Positions 32,501-40,715 of a DNA stretch of 64,000 nt are shown here, piece after piece. The position numbers and the translations under genes were made by a program. The DNA lies in contig JAPFFF010000020.1 in assembly GCA_039105265.1 (NCBI GenBank), positions 2,001,001 to 2,065,000 of the forward strand. The letters are read 5' to 3'. This DNA is from Tritrichomonas musculus. Its lineage: Eukaryota; Parabasalia; Tritrichomonadida; Tritrichomonadidae. The notes beneath the pieces were generated by a model. The model ran no database searches. It saw nothing but the letters and a program-made list of their open reading frames with translations, and was not told where the DNA came from. Position 1 is the first letter of the stretch. Each line of letters begins with the position of its first letter.

Positions 32501-34254
32501 GCCCACATTTGAACTACGTCTTCGGTGCAACAGCTTACATGATGGAAGCTATGAATATAATGAATGTGGCTGCTGCTGGTTTTACAGATTCTTTCAATTA
32601 TTCAATCAATTCAACAGATTTGTTGGATACGCTTAACACCGCCTATACTTACTTCGAGTATTACTACCAGAGAGCACGTTATGGAAGCGGAAGCAAAGAA
32701 GACAAGCCATTCTCTTATTTCACACAAATTAATGAAGAAGCAGAAGAGAAATATATGTGTGATAATCAAGATGATATTAAAAGAAGTTACAGAGAAATTT
32801 ATAGATGCTTCAGTCCTGATCAACAAACGATACTTTTTATCGGTTTGTGTGAAAAATTATCGTTGCCTGTTCGATTAGGAAATGCAACTGAATTGAACTT
32901 AAAAGATCCATTGTTATCAGAGCTTTGGTATGTGAGTGCCATTCTTCTTTATGAGTCTTTCTTTGCACCGATGTTTCGTGTAATTTTGCCTCATTTGGAA
33001 AATACAATAGACAGTGCAATTCCAGACACAATTCCACCATGCGTTGTGTTAATTGTTGCTGGATTGGTCTTTGTTATTATCGTCAATGTTTTTGTGTCAA
33101 TTGATATCAAGAAGCTTAAATTTGCACTCTCGCTTTTGCTTCATTGTCAATCACAAGTATTGATGCAAACACAAAAAATCATTGATGTTTTAAATGGTCA
33201 TTTCACCACTCGAGGAAAAGATTCGAAAACTCGAAATCAACGGTTTTTTACTGAAGTTGTTTCAATTCTTCCAGATTCAATCATTACCATCAACAACCAG
33301 ATGGAAATCATATCAGTGAACAAGTCAACAGAGCGAGTTTACAGTGTCCAATCTTCTGACTTAGAAGGTACCAAAATCAGTGACTTTTTGAATTCATCAT
33401 ATTTTTCAGAAAAGATGATGACCGTTGTAGAGAATGCATCAACAGCAGCCGCACCTAAGCCACCAGTTCAAGTTCAATATACCAAAGAGGCAGGCAGTAC
33501 CAATTATCTCGAATTAAGTTGTATTACATTTGGACAATTTCTTGTGTTAACAACACGAGATGTCACACGAATGTTTGTCTACAACACGCTTATTGAAGAA
33601 GAACGGGCTAAGAGTGACAAGCTACTTGCATCTATTTTACCACCATCAATGGTTGTTCGTGTTCAAAAAGGAGAAAAAAATATTTCATTTGCCGTTCAAA
33701 GTGCAACTATTTTGTTCTTGGATATCGTTTCATTCACTCCTTGGTGTGCATCGAATACGGCAGCAATGGTCATGTCTACACTAAACACGATGTTCAAACT
33801 TCTGGATAATAAACTTGCAACACATGAAACAGCTACCAAAATTAAATGTATTGGTGACTGTTACATGTGTGCAGGTGGAATATTTGCTGAAGTAAATCAA
33901 CCAAACGTTCATGCTAAAGAAATAACAGAATTCGGCCAAGAAAGCATTGAATGCATTAGACAACTTGATGAAGAATTGAATATTCAATTACAAATTCGTG
34001 TTGGTATTAATACTGGCGGTCCTATTGTTGCTGGTGTTCTTGGTACTGAAAAACCAACATTCGAAATATTGGGCCCTGCTATTAATATGGCTCAACAGAT
34101 GGAGCATCACGGCGTGCCAATGAAGGTCCATATTTCTAGATCTGTTTATGAATTGATTTACGGTGGTTCTTTCGTAATCAAAGAAAGAGGTCAGATTGAA
34201 ATCAAAAGTGGTAAAGTTATTACTTATTTGGTCCAAGACAAAAATGCTGCATAA
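29572..34254 (+). CDS. Multi-membrane class III adenylyl cyclase with PAS-like domain
   Basis: A 1560-residue membrane protein. Residues of about 40-345 contain a cluster of hydrophobic spans. Further spans lie near 624-650, 844-866, 942-963 and 1154-1176, with extracellular-type loops bearing N-glycosylation motifs (NNGS, NISV, NYSI). A PAS-like region follows at about 1224-1340 (ILPDSIITINNQMEIISVNK), then a signalling-helix linker (LLASILPPSMVVRVQKGEK). The C-terminal class III nucleotidyl cyclase domain is at about 1375-1555. Metal-binding Asp1384 (FLDIVSF) and Asp1429 (IGDCYM) are present, and Lys1425 is the usual adenine-contacting lysine. The second purine-contact site is Glu1498, and the usual transition-state Arg is Gln1509. 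This type is heavily expanded in trichomonads and probably senses external cues to make cAMP. Confidence 0.93.
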   Translation: MKTENQTVSQTTSPVSNSFLSSNAKYGGLVKKKASKRLRNYIFLLIGYIDTSGPHFITLNSVIAYFRFFQLVGPALFAASMRFWPVGTLHQKIVSYITIIFHIIPVEYRYQSSFIIEVIYIIIVLFYFILLISSAIVYKNSSKLPRAVVVLMSILDGSVMFLVHPIALQMASQDLSRIIMGIDTKIGFIPDLIAIILTYICAFLYLYMFSKIFSITLLFRPTSMQTTSNIPQLLMMTATYIVTIFSGVATYLSQIPYVIMCLLTAAVYFASSYTPFMPGSFVKSRNMKLIFTSGMTGGVFSIIIMVFGILDKQASMAILFISIAIFVVIMMVSFPIIDGYERRCLKTLDEIADDQNIADHFKKPNHLIRDACIGYKYAHPVCLDWSIFKVGSEIWSDNTQIWSIFGKFVAIYPEENNLLSYIIRNIETKKLKGNLAKQTIAQGRMILVQRETSLSPELKRKMQHVGKSVQHSKHKLRHIWDIVIQGNTHEMEHAVNMAYSTINKTQAEFNHVLSQYPNNRFIARSYARFLQEIKADIKGFQEWVEKVKVLQRGLTATVDNTNVLGIEAFPNLPRVLAVRNDNGPMQATGETESAFQLEVDIEDDQVNEQLSGIRDQINALKIPSLRLITTMSIFTFILFIVVPVIVVIVVAKIYITSLNQPLEYLYYLSYLRTLANQLPSFSFHSIFEEFPFEKPLFEKPNLSDIEIPSLGGSKKTKDQYTYLIKQLTTNLEAIGRFRAYKIDNEMIKRANDRTYKSILPYHFYQNNGSYSMINISIQSALMDYSIQLSKLSTTNISVSYPDIFNTSIVMNPLVNTEMINNATSFSIEGVTEYIRSVEKDMHKMMLIILIAVIVFFVIYYFILTFIEIRKVESNKHEIYSCLTSLPKNVVSGLAEALRILKKDTEGTKTSEVDSEFSKQEDNILKIFATAGDDTASMSSDRHVFIICNCLLLVVDVVLTYFLTDMFKKVTSSLDSNSPHLNYVFGATAYMMEAMNIMNVAAAGFTDSFNYSINSTDLLDTLNTAYTYFEYYYQRARYGSGSKEDKPFSYFTQINEEAEEKYMCDNQDDIKRSYREIYRCFSPDQQTILFIGLCEKLSLPVRLGNATELNLKDPLLSELWYVSAILLYESFFAPMFRVILPHLENTIDSAIPDTIPPCVVLIVAGLVFVIIVNVFVSIDIKKLKFALSLLLHCQSQVLMQTQKIIDVLNGHFTTRGKDSKTRNQRFFTEVVSILPDSIITINNQMEIISVNKSTERVYSVQSSDLEGTKISDFLNSSYFSEKMMTVVENASTAAAPKPPVQVQYTKEAGSTNYLELSCITFGQFLVLTTRDVTRMFVYNTLIEEERAKSDKLLASILPPSMVVRVQKGEKNISFAVQSATILFLDIVSFTPWCASNTAAMVMSTLNTMFKLLDNKLATHETATKIKCIGDCYMCAGGIFAEVNQPNVHAKEITEFGQESIECIRQLDEELNIQLQIRVGINTGGPIVAGVLGTEKPTFEILGPAINMAQQMEHHGVPMKVHISRSVYELIYGGSFVIKERGQIEIKSGKVITYLVQDKNAA

Positions 34255-34467
34255 TAAATTTTGATAATGATATCGGATTTTTGATTAATAAAATGAAATA
34301 TTAAGTTTGTGATGTATTTATTTATTTTCATTTCAATATGAACTTTGAAGTTGAAATCGTTTAAAAATATTGACCTTCGTTATATTAAATGTTACGTTAA
34401 CAATGCTATTTTCTTTCATAAAAATCTCTTTAATTTGGTTCATAATCAAAATGTTTATAAAGAAACA
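34255..34467. other. 3' flank of the adenylyl cyclase gene
   Basis: AT-rich, no gene or signal identified apart from A/T runs. Confidence 0.4.
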
Positions 34468-34624
34468 ACTGCGTTTTGCTTCTCAAAAAGTGGAGTTTTA
34501 AAGTGTTTATATTTTCGATAATAATTGATGTTTATTTTATTTTAAAATTTATTTATAATACATGAATATATATTTTATTGTTTATTTGGGTTTTAAGGCA
34601 AAATTACAAAAAAATAAAAATCAT
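34468..34624 (+). repeat. Dispersed ~155-bp repeat, copy 1
   Basis: It begins GCGTTTTGCTTCTCAAAAAG (TGGAG follows) and ends GGCAAAATTACAAAAAAATA (AAAATCAT follows). The same two end blocks bracket a similar length at about 40,570-40,715; the middle is diverged but equally AT-rich. TTTTGC and GCAAAA near the ends are inverse of each other. It could be a small non-autonomous element or a conserved noncoding RNA; no coding role is seen here. Confidence 0.55.
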
Positions 34625-35002
34625 TAAAATATGATTTTTTTTCATGTTTAAGATATCCTTGCTCCGACAACGTAGTTTGATTTATATTTCTTTATAAAAA
34701 ATATTTTACTAGGGAACCATGCCATTTCCAATGATCCCCAAATAGTTATTTTGATGTTAATTTTTCTCCTCTCAAAATTCAATAAGGAAAAATAATCAAA
34801 ATAATCAATAGAATTTCATTGAAATTTTTTTTCTGAGTTTATTCGCAATCATTTTTAAACAAGAATTTATAATTATAGTGAAATATTTTATGATAATTAA
34901 TATATATTTGATAACGCATGAAACTCGAAAAATCCGGCCATATGAGATGGCATTGGTATATATATAATCCTCATCATTATTTATTAATAAATACATAATA
35001 TT

Positions 35003-37516
35003 AGTAGTATACGTTAGGCGGTGACTCATATTTAGACCTCAGAATTGGGGAAAAAATCCTCCCCAGGGGAAAAAATTTTGGGGAAATGTAACCACATTTT
35101 ATGTAGCGAAAAAAAAAAAAAAGTGGTTACATAAAAGTTAATTTTGAAAATTTTAATTCAATGAGTTTCATTAAAAAGTTCATATATGATATTTTTTATA
35201 AATGCTTTACTAGATGTCGAATCAAAATACGTCACAAAACGCCTTTCAAAACAGTACAATCAAATTTCTTCTCAAGCAACATCGCAACAAACATATTTTT
35301 ACAACAAATACAACTTTTCAACATAATCCTATCATCCATTATCAAATAACTTTTTCAAAGTAGCTCCTTTTTCTTCATATTGCTGATATATAAATAAACA
35401 TTACATACAAATAATATTTAACTTACTAATCACAATTTTTACGAATAAGGTTTCATTATATAATTGATTATCTTCCATACATAAAATGAGTAAGCATAAG
35501 CAGAATAAATCAAATGTATAAGTCTATTATAATATGATAAATGTGTTTTGAAATCGTATAACTCAAATTCGAATAATTAATAATTGCATAATCGAATAAT
35601 TGTATAAGAGATCATATTTCAATAGCATAACACAAATGTATACCTCAAAACAAATAGAATAAACTTATTAAATCAAAGATATAACTTATAATCATGCATT
35701 ATGACATAATCTAACAAAACTCAAAAATAAAAAAATATAAAATAATACAAAATGTTCTACATCAATAGTACAAATCGAATACATCTTTCAAACATACATC
35801 TCAAACAAATAATTGAATAATCTAATAATATATTACTATAACGAAGAAAACATTAATAAGAAACATAACTCAGTATTAAAATATAAACATCTTTTCTTAA
35901 TAAACTTATATCAAAAAACTCATTTTCATAATTGAAGCATTATTGCGAATGACATAAAATTAAGATGTATACCTATTTTAATGATTTATTATAACATTTA
36001 TAGCCAGTTTGTTGATTGTAATTCCACTGATCTTGATTTTGAGTGAGTCGATTGTTGATTAAAATTTCACTGATCTTGCTGATGAGAGATTCAATTTCTC
36101 TTTCTTTAGCTTCAACAGTGTATTGAAGTTCAGCAGTCTTGCCATTGAGTAATTCATTTCATTGATCTTGCAATTGAGTTCTTCGATCTCTCTATCCTTG
36201 GCTTCAATTGTTGATTGTAACTAACTGATCTTTCCGTTGAGTGCTTCAATTTCTCTGTTCTTGGTTTCAACTGTTGATTGAAGTTCAACAATCTTACCTA
36301 TGAGTGATTCAATTTTAACTGTCATCCCTCAAGATCTTGCCATTGAGTGCTTCAATTTCTCTGTTCTTGGCTTCAACAGTTGATTGTAATTCAGCGATTT
36401 GTCCATTGAGGACTTCGATCGTTGAATTCAATTCATTGATCTTGCTGTTGAGTGTTTCAATCTCTCTGTTCTTGTCTTCAATAGCGGACTGTATCTCCGC
36501 ATTTATTTAATAAAAAATGATGTGGAAAAACATATCACATCAAAAGATATTGAAAATTTTCGACGTTAAATTTACACTCGGCGGGCTTTTTAACGTCAAA
36601 TTATGATTAATCTTAAAGTTTTTTTACTCTTTACTGTATTTTTGCTTTAAATATCATATTCACAAAAATATCAACTATTTATAAAACTTGGTTTTTAATA
36701 TCTTATTAAAAATAATAATAAAAAATAATTTAAATTTATTCAAATATAGTTAAATTATAAAGTTCTACATTTGTTCTATCATGGTTGGCATGCATGTTTT
36801 TTTTAAATAAAAAAATAATTTTATATAATATTCTTCTTTATAAAACAAGGAACTACTTCGCGTGTATAAAGCAATATATAAATATAAGCAATACAGTATT
36901 TTAATTAGTGGTAGTTAAAATGAATGAATTAGACAGTTAATAAAAGAGAAAAAATATTCCTATTTCCCCATTTGGGGAAATGGGGAGAATTTCCCCAAAG
37001 TAAATTTGGGGAGAAATTTGAATAGAATTTGAATGGTTTATTTTTGGGGAAAATCTCCCCAGAGATTTTTTGGGGAAAACGGTCGCTTTTTAAAATTTTT
37101 TTATTTGATTTATTATCTGATCAAATAGTAAAAATAATAAATAGTAAATAATAAATAAAAGAATTTTTTTAAGTAGAAATGTATGACTTATATAAAAATT
37201 AAAAGATTGTTTTTCAAAGTTGAATTATTATCTTAACTTTTCCTTTCAATTTTATTTTTTTTTTTTTTTTTTTTTTTTCCCCAGAAAAAAAAAATTGATT
37301 TTTTGATTTAATTCTTAAAAATAAGCAAATCAAAATAATTTGATATAAATATATATAGAGTATTTGGCCCTATTATGTAAAGTTTCTCGATATATCAAAA
37401 GATTTTTCATTTTTTAATAATTTGAATGCATTCCCCATGCTCCCCAAGCTGGGGAACAAAAATTTGGTTATTTGGGGAATATTCAGAGGTGTACTCATAT
37501 TTCATCACCACCTAAC
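35003..37516. mobile_element. Degenerate TIR element with TTGGGGAA-rich ends
   Basis: The left end AGTAGTATACGTTAGGCGGTGA is the same as the Rep element's end for its first 17 bases. The right end (about 37,495-37,516) has the inverse of GTTAGGTGGTGA, with an ACCTC/GAGGT match further in, but not the outermost AGTAGTATAC. Both ends are packed with GGGGA/TCCCC words: 35,046-35,085 on the left, and 36,965-37,085 and 37,430-37,480 on the right. TGTAACCAC...GTGGTTACA forms a hairpin at 35,086-35,130. No transposase is seen; the interior contains a coiled-coil gene relic. It looks old and broken. Confidence 0.5.
36010..36500 (-). pseudogene. Coiled-coil protein relic
   Basis: The minus strand encodes repeated heptad-like blocks of about 28 residues, such as EIQSAIEDKNREIETLNSKI and IAELQSTVEAKNREIEALNG. 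These are regular two-stranded coiled coil of the type found in long trichomonad coiled-coil proteins. The repetition is also visible in the DNA as recurrences of CTTCAACAGTTGATTGTAA-like and TCAATTTCTCTGTTCTTGGC-like words. The frame is decayed and lies inside the element at 35,003-37,516; whether it was captured or belongs to the element is unknown. Confidence 0.6.
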
Positions 37517-37533
37517 CTGCTCGCCAACCAAGC

Positions 37534-37728
37534 TCAGGTACACCTTCGCTGGGGCCTCGCTACCCAGCCAAATACTCTCTGAAAACCTATCGTAAGCTCA
37601 TCCTCTCTATTCTCTTTAATTTCCCACCCCCGTCCCTCAAGTTCAAGTACATTATCGTTTTTCAATATTTCTATTAATTTTTTATGCAACACTATATAAA
37701 TGACCACACCATCAGATTTAAAGATCAT
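37534..37728 (-). CDS. Short unrecognised ORF beside the Rep element
   Basis: A frame of 64 codons from the ATG at 37,728 (MIFKSDGVVIYIVLHKKLIE...) with a non-random, charged composition (LELEGRGWEIKENREDEL). It sits 50 bases from the left end of the Rep element, head-to-head with the ORF on the other side of that element. I do not recognise it. It may belong to an older accessory element into which the Rep element inserted. Confidence 0.3.
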   Translation of the reverse strand: MIFKSDGVVIYIVLHKKLIEILKNDNVLELEGRGWEIKENREDELTIGFQRVFGWVARPQRRCT

Positions 37729-37775
37729 TTCCAAGGTATATTGAATTCTACTCCTGAAAAATATTATATATAGGA

Positions 37776-37831
37776 AGTAGTATACGTTAGGCTGTGCGCC
37801 CTTAACGGTCGCCCAGACCTAACTGCGCCGA
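37776..37831 (+). repeat. Left 56-bp terminal inverted repeat of the Rep element
   Basis: Perfect inverse copy of 39,903-39,958. It is itself partly self-complementary: GTTAGGCTG at 37,786 faces CAGACCTAAC about 20 bases on, so the end can fold into a hairpin. Much GC-richer than the surroundings. Confidence 0.9.
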
Positions 37832-37913
37832 TGATTTCACCAAGACCATTTATAAATTTTTTTTCTCTATTTTTATTTTTATTTTTAAATTTTTTTCTTC
37901 ATATCAAAAACAA

Positions 37914-38213
37914 ATGTGCGGAAAAAGAAGGAACTATATGATCACATTCTGGACACATGAATACCCTAGAGAACTGCCAGATAACTCCACTTATCTATGT
38001 ACATGTGAGGATACTTGTGAGAATGGCAGATATCATGGTCATGCATTCATTTATTTCAACAATCCAGAAGATATGAAGTGTGTTAAGAGCTTATTTGGTC
38101 ATAATGCTCATTTAGAAGTGCCTCGTAGAAACAGCTGGTGTATTCGATATATACTGAATAACAATACGAGAAAACATGACTTCCAAGAATTTGGTGAACG
38201 GCAATTAGATTAA
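37914..38213 (+). CDS. Small HUH (CRESS-type Rep) endonuclease
   Basis: A 99-residue protein matching the nicking domain of rolling-circle Rep proteins. Motif I-like ITFW is at 10-13; motif II is GRYHGHAFIYF with the His41-x-His43 metal pair; the motif III tyrosine is Tyr79 in WCIRYILNN. The length is that of an isolated HUH domain; no superfamily 3 helicase follows. Such enzymes nick one strand at a hairpin origin and stay attached through the tyrosine. First gene of the element, 82 bases inside the left terminal repeat; the next gene starts 17 bases after its stop. Exact virus or plasmid affinity is not known. Confidence 0.75.
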   Translation: MCGKRRNYMITFWTHEYPRELPDNSTYLCTCEDTCENGRYHGHAFIYFNNPEDMKCVKSLFGHNAHLEVPRRNSWCIRYILNNNTRKHDFQEFGERQLD

Positions 38214-38230
38214 TTTTTTGTATTTGAAAA

Positions 38231-38542
38231 ATGAGCTTTGTTCCATTAAAAGGCTTTATAAATGACTATGAGATTTTAAATAAATACCCTTTCACAATAA
38301 GAAATAAGAAGACACGTAAACCATTGAAAGATTCAAAACATAATGAAGGTTATTTGACGGTTAATTTGAATGGTGTAAACTATTTAAAACACGTTATTAT
38401 TGCCAAACAATTTTTGCCTAACGATGATCCTGTTCACAAAAAAGAAGTCGATCATAAAAACCGTAATCGTAAAGATAACCGTCTATGTAATTTACGATGG
38501 GTAACACATTCTGAAAACAATTATAATCGTAAAATGCCGTAA
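38231..38542 (+). CDS. HNH endonuclease (NUMOD4-HNH type)
   Basis: A 103-residue protein. The N-terminal half resembles NUMOD4 (FVPLKGFINDYEILNKYPF ... GYLTVNLNG). The C-terminal half is an HNH domain of the phage and giant-virus homing type: HVIIAKQFLPN, VDHKNRNRKDNRLCNLRW and HSENNYNR, with His54, Asp74-His75, Asn83 and Asn97 as likely key residues. These enzymes nick or cleave DNA and often spread their own gene. Finding one between a Rep and structural-looking ORFs suggests either a passenger or a role in processing ends. Confidence 0.85.
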   Translation: MSFVPLKGFINDYEILNKYPFTIRNKKTRKPLKDSKHNEGYLTVNLNGVNYLKHVIIAKQFLPNDDPVHKKEVDHKNRNRKDNRLCNLRWVTHSENNYNRKMP

Positions 38543-38558
38543 TTTATTTTTATTCAAA

Positions 38559-39179
38559 ATGTCAGATATAATAATTATTCAAGGTCAAATTCGTTTCAAT
38601 CCACCTATAACAAATCAAAAAGTTGCAGATTTGAAAAGAGAACACAATTTTAAATATATAGATATCACAAATAATTATGTGACATGTTTAGTGCCCTATA
38701 ATTGGATACCAGCAAAGAGGTTTAGGGATGAATTAGAAATATTTGCGAATAATATGAAGGGCAAATTATTTAGAGAACGTTTTAGTGGTGAAATTTTGGC
38801 CTATAAAGGATCGCCTAATGCTAAATTTGCTTGGCGTTATTTCATTAAATATGGGAAGGTGCAAAGTGACAATAATGCTACCTTTAAGTTCATAAAATAT
38901 TATAAGCCCAAACCAAAAAGACATGCAAAATGGGTGAAGCCAGAGCATGATGATGCATTACTGCCACCTCAAGAAGAGCCATCACAAAACAAAACAATCT
39001 TTCAGAAAAAGTCATCGTCTTCGGCCAAACCTATACTTAAAAAGTTGGCATCTTCATCGTCTTCTTCTCAAACGTCTACATTATCATCAAGCGGTACATC
39101 AAGAGCGCCATCTCCTCCCCCACCCCAACAAACATCCCCTCAATCATCAAAACAAACATCTAGACCAAAAACATTCTAA
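38559..39179 (+). CDS. Unrecognised basic protein with Ser/Pro/Gln-rich tail (Rep element)
   Basis: A 206-residue protein starting 16 bases after the HNH stop. Residues 1-125 look folded, with two related beta-rich halves (IIIIQGQIRFNPPITNQKVA; YIDITNNYVTCLVPYNWIPA; AWRYFIKYGK) and end in a basic stretch KPKPKRHAKWVKP. Residues 130-206 are low complexity (Ser, Pro, Gln, Lys). The shape suggests a nucleic-acid-binding protein, but no family is recognised. Confidence 0.6.
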   Translation: MSDIIIIQGQIRFNPPITNQKVADLKREHNFKYIDITNNYVTCLVPYNWIPAKRFRDELEIFANNMKGKLFRERFSGEILAYKGSPNAKFAWRYFIKYGKVQSDNNATFKFIKYYKPKPKRHAKWVKPEHDDALLPPQEEPSQNKTIFQKKSSSSAKPILKKLASSSSSSQTSTLSSSGTSRAPSPPPPQQTSPQSSKQTSRPKTF

Positions 39180-39251
39180 GATGCGCTTAATAAAAAGATT
39201 GATCAAATAGAAGAAAACTCACATACAAACGATGAAAACATAGCAAAAATA

Positions 39252-39848
39252 ATGAATACTTATCCTACTGTTGATGAAACAAATGAGGCTTTAGATGTGC
39301 TCAAAGACAGAATTGAGACATTAGAGGGTGAAAATACCACATTAAAGGCTACGATAGCCGCTTTTGAAGCCAGATTTGCTGCTCTCGAAGGCAAATCAGA
39401 TCCAGATTTATCCATATATGCATTAAAAGATGACATACCAGATATGAATAATTTGATAAAACTGGCAAAAGTTAATTATACCTTTGATAACAAATCTGAA
39501 GGAATAATTCGATATAATTTAGAAAAAGCACTTGACAATTAGGAAGCAACAATTTATCTTTCTTATCCTGAAACTAAAAATAATATTGTGACTCAGAAAG
39601 AAATCAAAGTCAATGTTTCATTTAATTCTGCAAATTCGCCTTCATCGGAATATCAATGTGAACCAACAGAAATTTATTTGAATAATATACGTTTTCCGTT
39701 AGACAAAACAACTTTCAATGTTATTTCTATTGCTCAATCAATAGTTTTCAACAGTTCATTTTTCAAAAATGGAATTTCAAATTCTGAAAATCCAAAATGT
39801 GAAATATTTACAAGAACACCATATGCTACCCTATTGGATATAGCATAA
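39252..39848 (+). other. Coiled-coil and beta-rich coding region of the Rep element
   Basis: The first part (from the ATG at 39,252) encodes a coiled coil (EALDVLKDRIETLEGENTTL followed by KATIAAFEARFAALEG) and a short globular end. The second part (39,588-39,848) encodes a beta-rich, Asn/Ser-rich segment (KVNVSFNSANSPSSEYQCEP). Stalk-plus-globule layouts occur in fibre or adhesion proteins, but nothing identifies these as virion parts. The stretch ends 54 bases before the right terminal repeat. Confidence 0.5.
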
Positions 39849-39902
39849 ACTTTAAAATGGTTATGTTTTTTTTTTTTGTTCAAAGTTCCCTAGTGATATC
39901 GG

Positions 39903-39958
39903 TCGGCGCAGTTAGGTCTGGGCGACCGTTAAGGGCGCACAGCCTAACGTATACTACT
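39903..39958 (-). repeat. Right 56-bp terminal inverted repeat of the Rep element
   Basis: Perfect inverse copy of 37,776-37,831, followed directly by the TAGGA target duplication. Confidence 0.9.
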
Positions 39959-39971
39959 TAGGAGTTTTATT

Positions 39972-40628
39972 ATGATTAAAATGTATCCAGTACTAAATTC
40001 GGTTGAAGAAACAACGCCTATTCCAATTGAATATGCTTACTTTTTAGAAGATGGAGAACAAGATCTAAGCAAACCTAATCGATATTACTTTATTTTTCCT
40101 CAAGAATGGTGTACTTCGAATAGAGGGGAATCAATTGTAGGCGTGAGAAGTATTTATTTAATGGCTCGAAGAAGAAAATTAGAATTTGATTTTAGCATTC
40201 CGAAATATTTGAGGAAAGACTTTGATGAAAAGGTAAAGGAAGAAAAAGCAAAGGATAAAAATAAAGAAATAAATAATGACGAAATATATGACAAATTACC
40301 AAAAAAATCAAAAATAGAAATAACAATCCATATTATATCTTGGTTATCAACTGATAATGATATGAGAAAAATATTAGATGATATAAATAACCAATTAGAT
40401 GAAATATTTAATAAATATAATGAAGCATTCTTAAATGAGTGTAAAGTAACAGCTGATTCTTGGAAAGAAATATTGGCACAATATAAAGTTATCAATCCAT
40501 TATTTGGACGTTTTTATTTTGTGAAAGATGTGTTTACATTTCTATTTAACGCCCTTAAGGGCGGCGTTTTGCCTCTCAAAAAGTGGAGATTTGAAACATC
40601 TATAATTTCCATAATAATGTATTTTTAA
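39972..40628 (+). CDS. Unrecognised 218-residue protein next to the Rep element
   Basis: The ATG is 14 bases after the Rep element's right end, so that element landed in the 5' region of this gene. Residues 20-75 read like a folded beta domain (YYFIFPQEWCTSNRGESIVG, then VRSIYLMARRRKLEFDF). Residues 80-160 are a charged Lys/Glu helix with coiled-coil propensity. The last 25 residues fall within the dispersed repeat beginning near 40,570. It may belong to an accessory element of the Polinton type, but I cannot match it to a named component. Confidence 0.45.
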   Translation: MIKMYPVLNSVEETTPIPIEYAYFLEDGEQDLSKPNRYYFIFPQEWCTSNRGESIVGVRSIYLMARRRKLEFDFSIPKYLRKDFDEKVKEEKAKDKNKEINNDEIYDKLPKKSKIEITIHIISWLSTDNDMRKILDDINNQLDEIFNKYNEAFLNECKVTADSWKEILAQYKVINPLFGRFYFVKDVFTFLFNALKGGVLPLKKWRFETSIISIIMYF

Positions 40629-40715
40629 TTAATTTTATAGTTTATATATAATGTAAAAGTATATAATTTACTATTTATATGATTTTAAAAGCAAAATTAC
40701 AAAAAAATAAAAATC
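40570..40715 (+). repeat. Dispersed ~155-bp repeat, copy 2
   Basis: GCGTTTTGCCTCTCAAAAAG (TGGAG follows) to GCAAAATTACAAAAAAATAA, matching copy 1 at 34,468-34,624 at both ends. It is preceded by CCCTTAAGGG, a palindrome. This copy overlaps the end of the 218-residue ORF. Confidence 0.55.

Larger units (their letters stand above)
37776..39958. mobile_element. 2,183-bp Rep/HNH element with perfect 56-bp terminal inverted repeats
   Basis: The terminal inverted repeats at 37,776-37,831 and 39,903-39,958 are identical over 56 bases and begin AGTAGTATACGTTAGGCTGT. The direct repeat TAGGA (37,771-37,775 and 39,959-39,963) abuts both ends as a 5-bp target duplication. All predicted ORFs inside run in the + direction: an HUH Rep-type endonuclease, an HNH nuclease, a basic/Pro-Ser-rich protein, a coiled-coil protein and a beta-rich segment. 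Identical repeats and an exact target duplication indicate a young insertion. No capsid, helicase, polymerase or integrase is recognisable, so a trans-acting integrase is likely. I treat it as a possibly virus-derived element; it is intact at the ends. Confidence 0.85.

Noticed and set aside
36960-37090. Telomeric repeats (TTGGGG type)
   Set aside because: The GGGG words occur on both strands as palindromes at irregular spacing, not as a one-strand tandem array.
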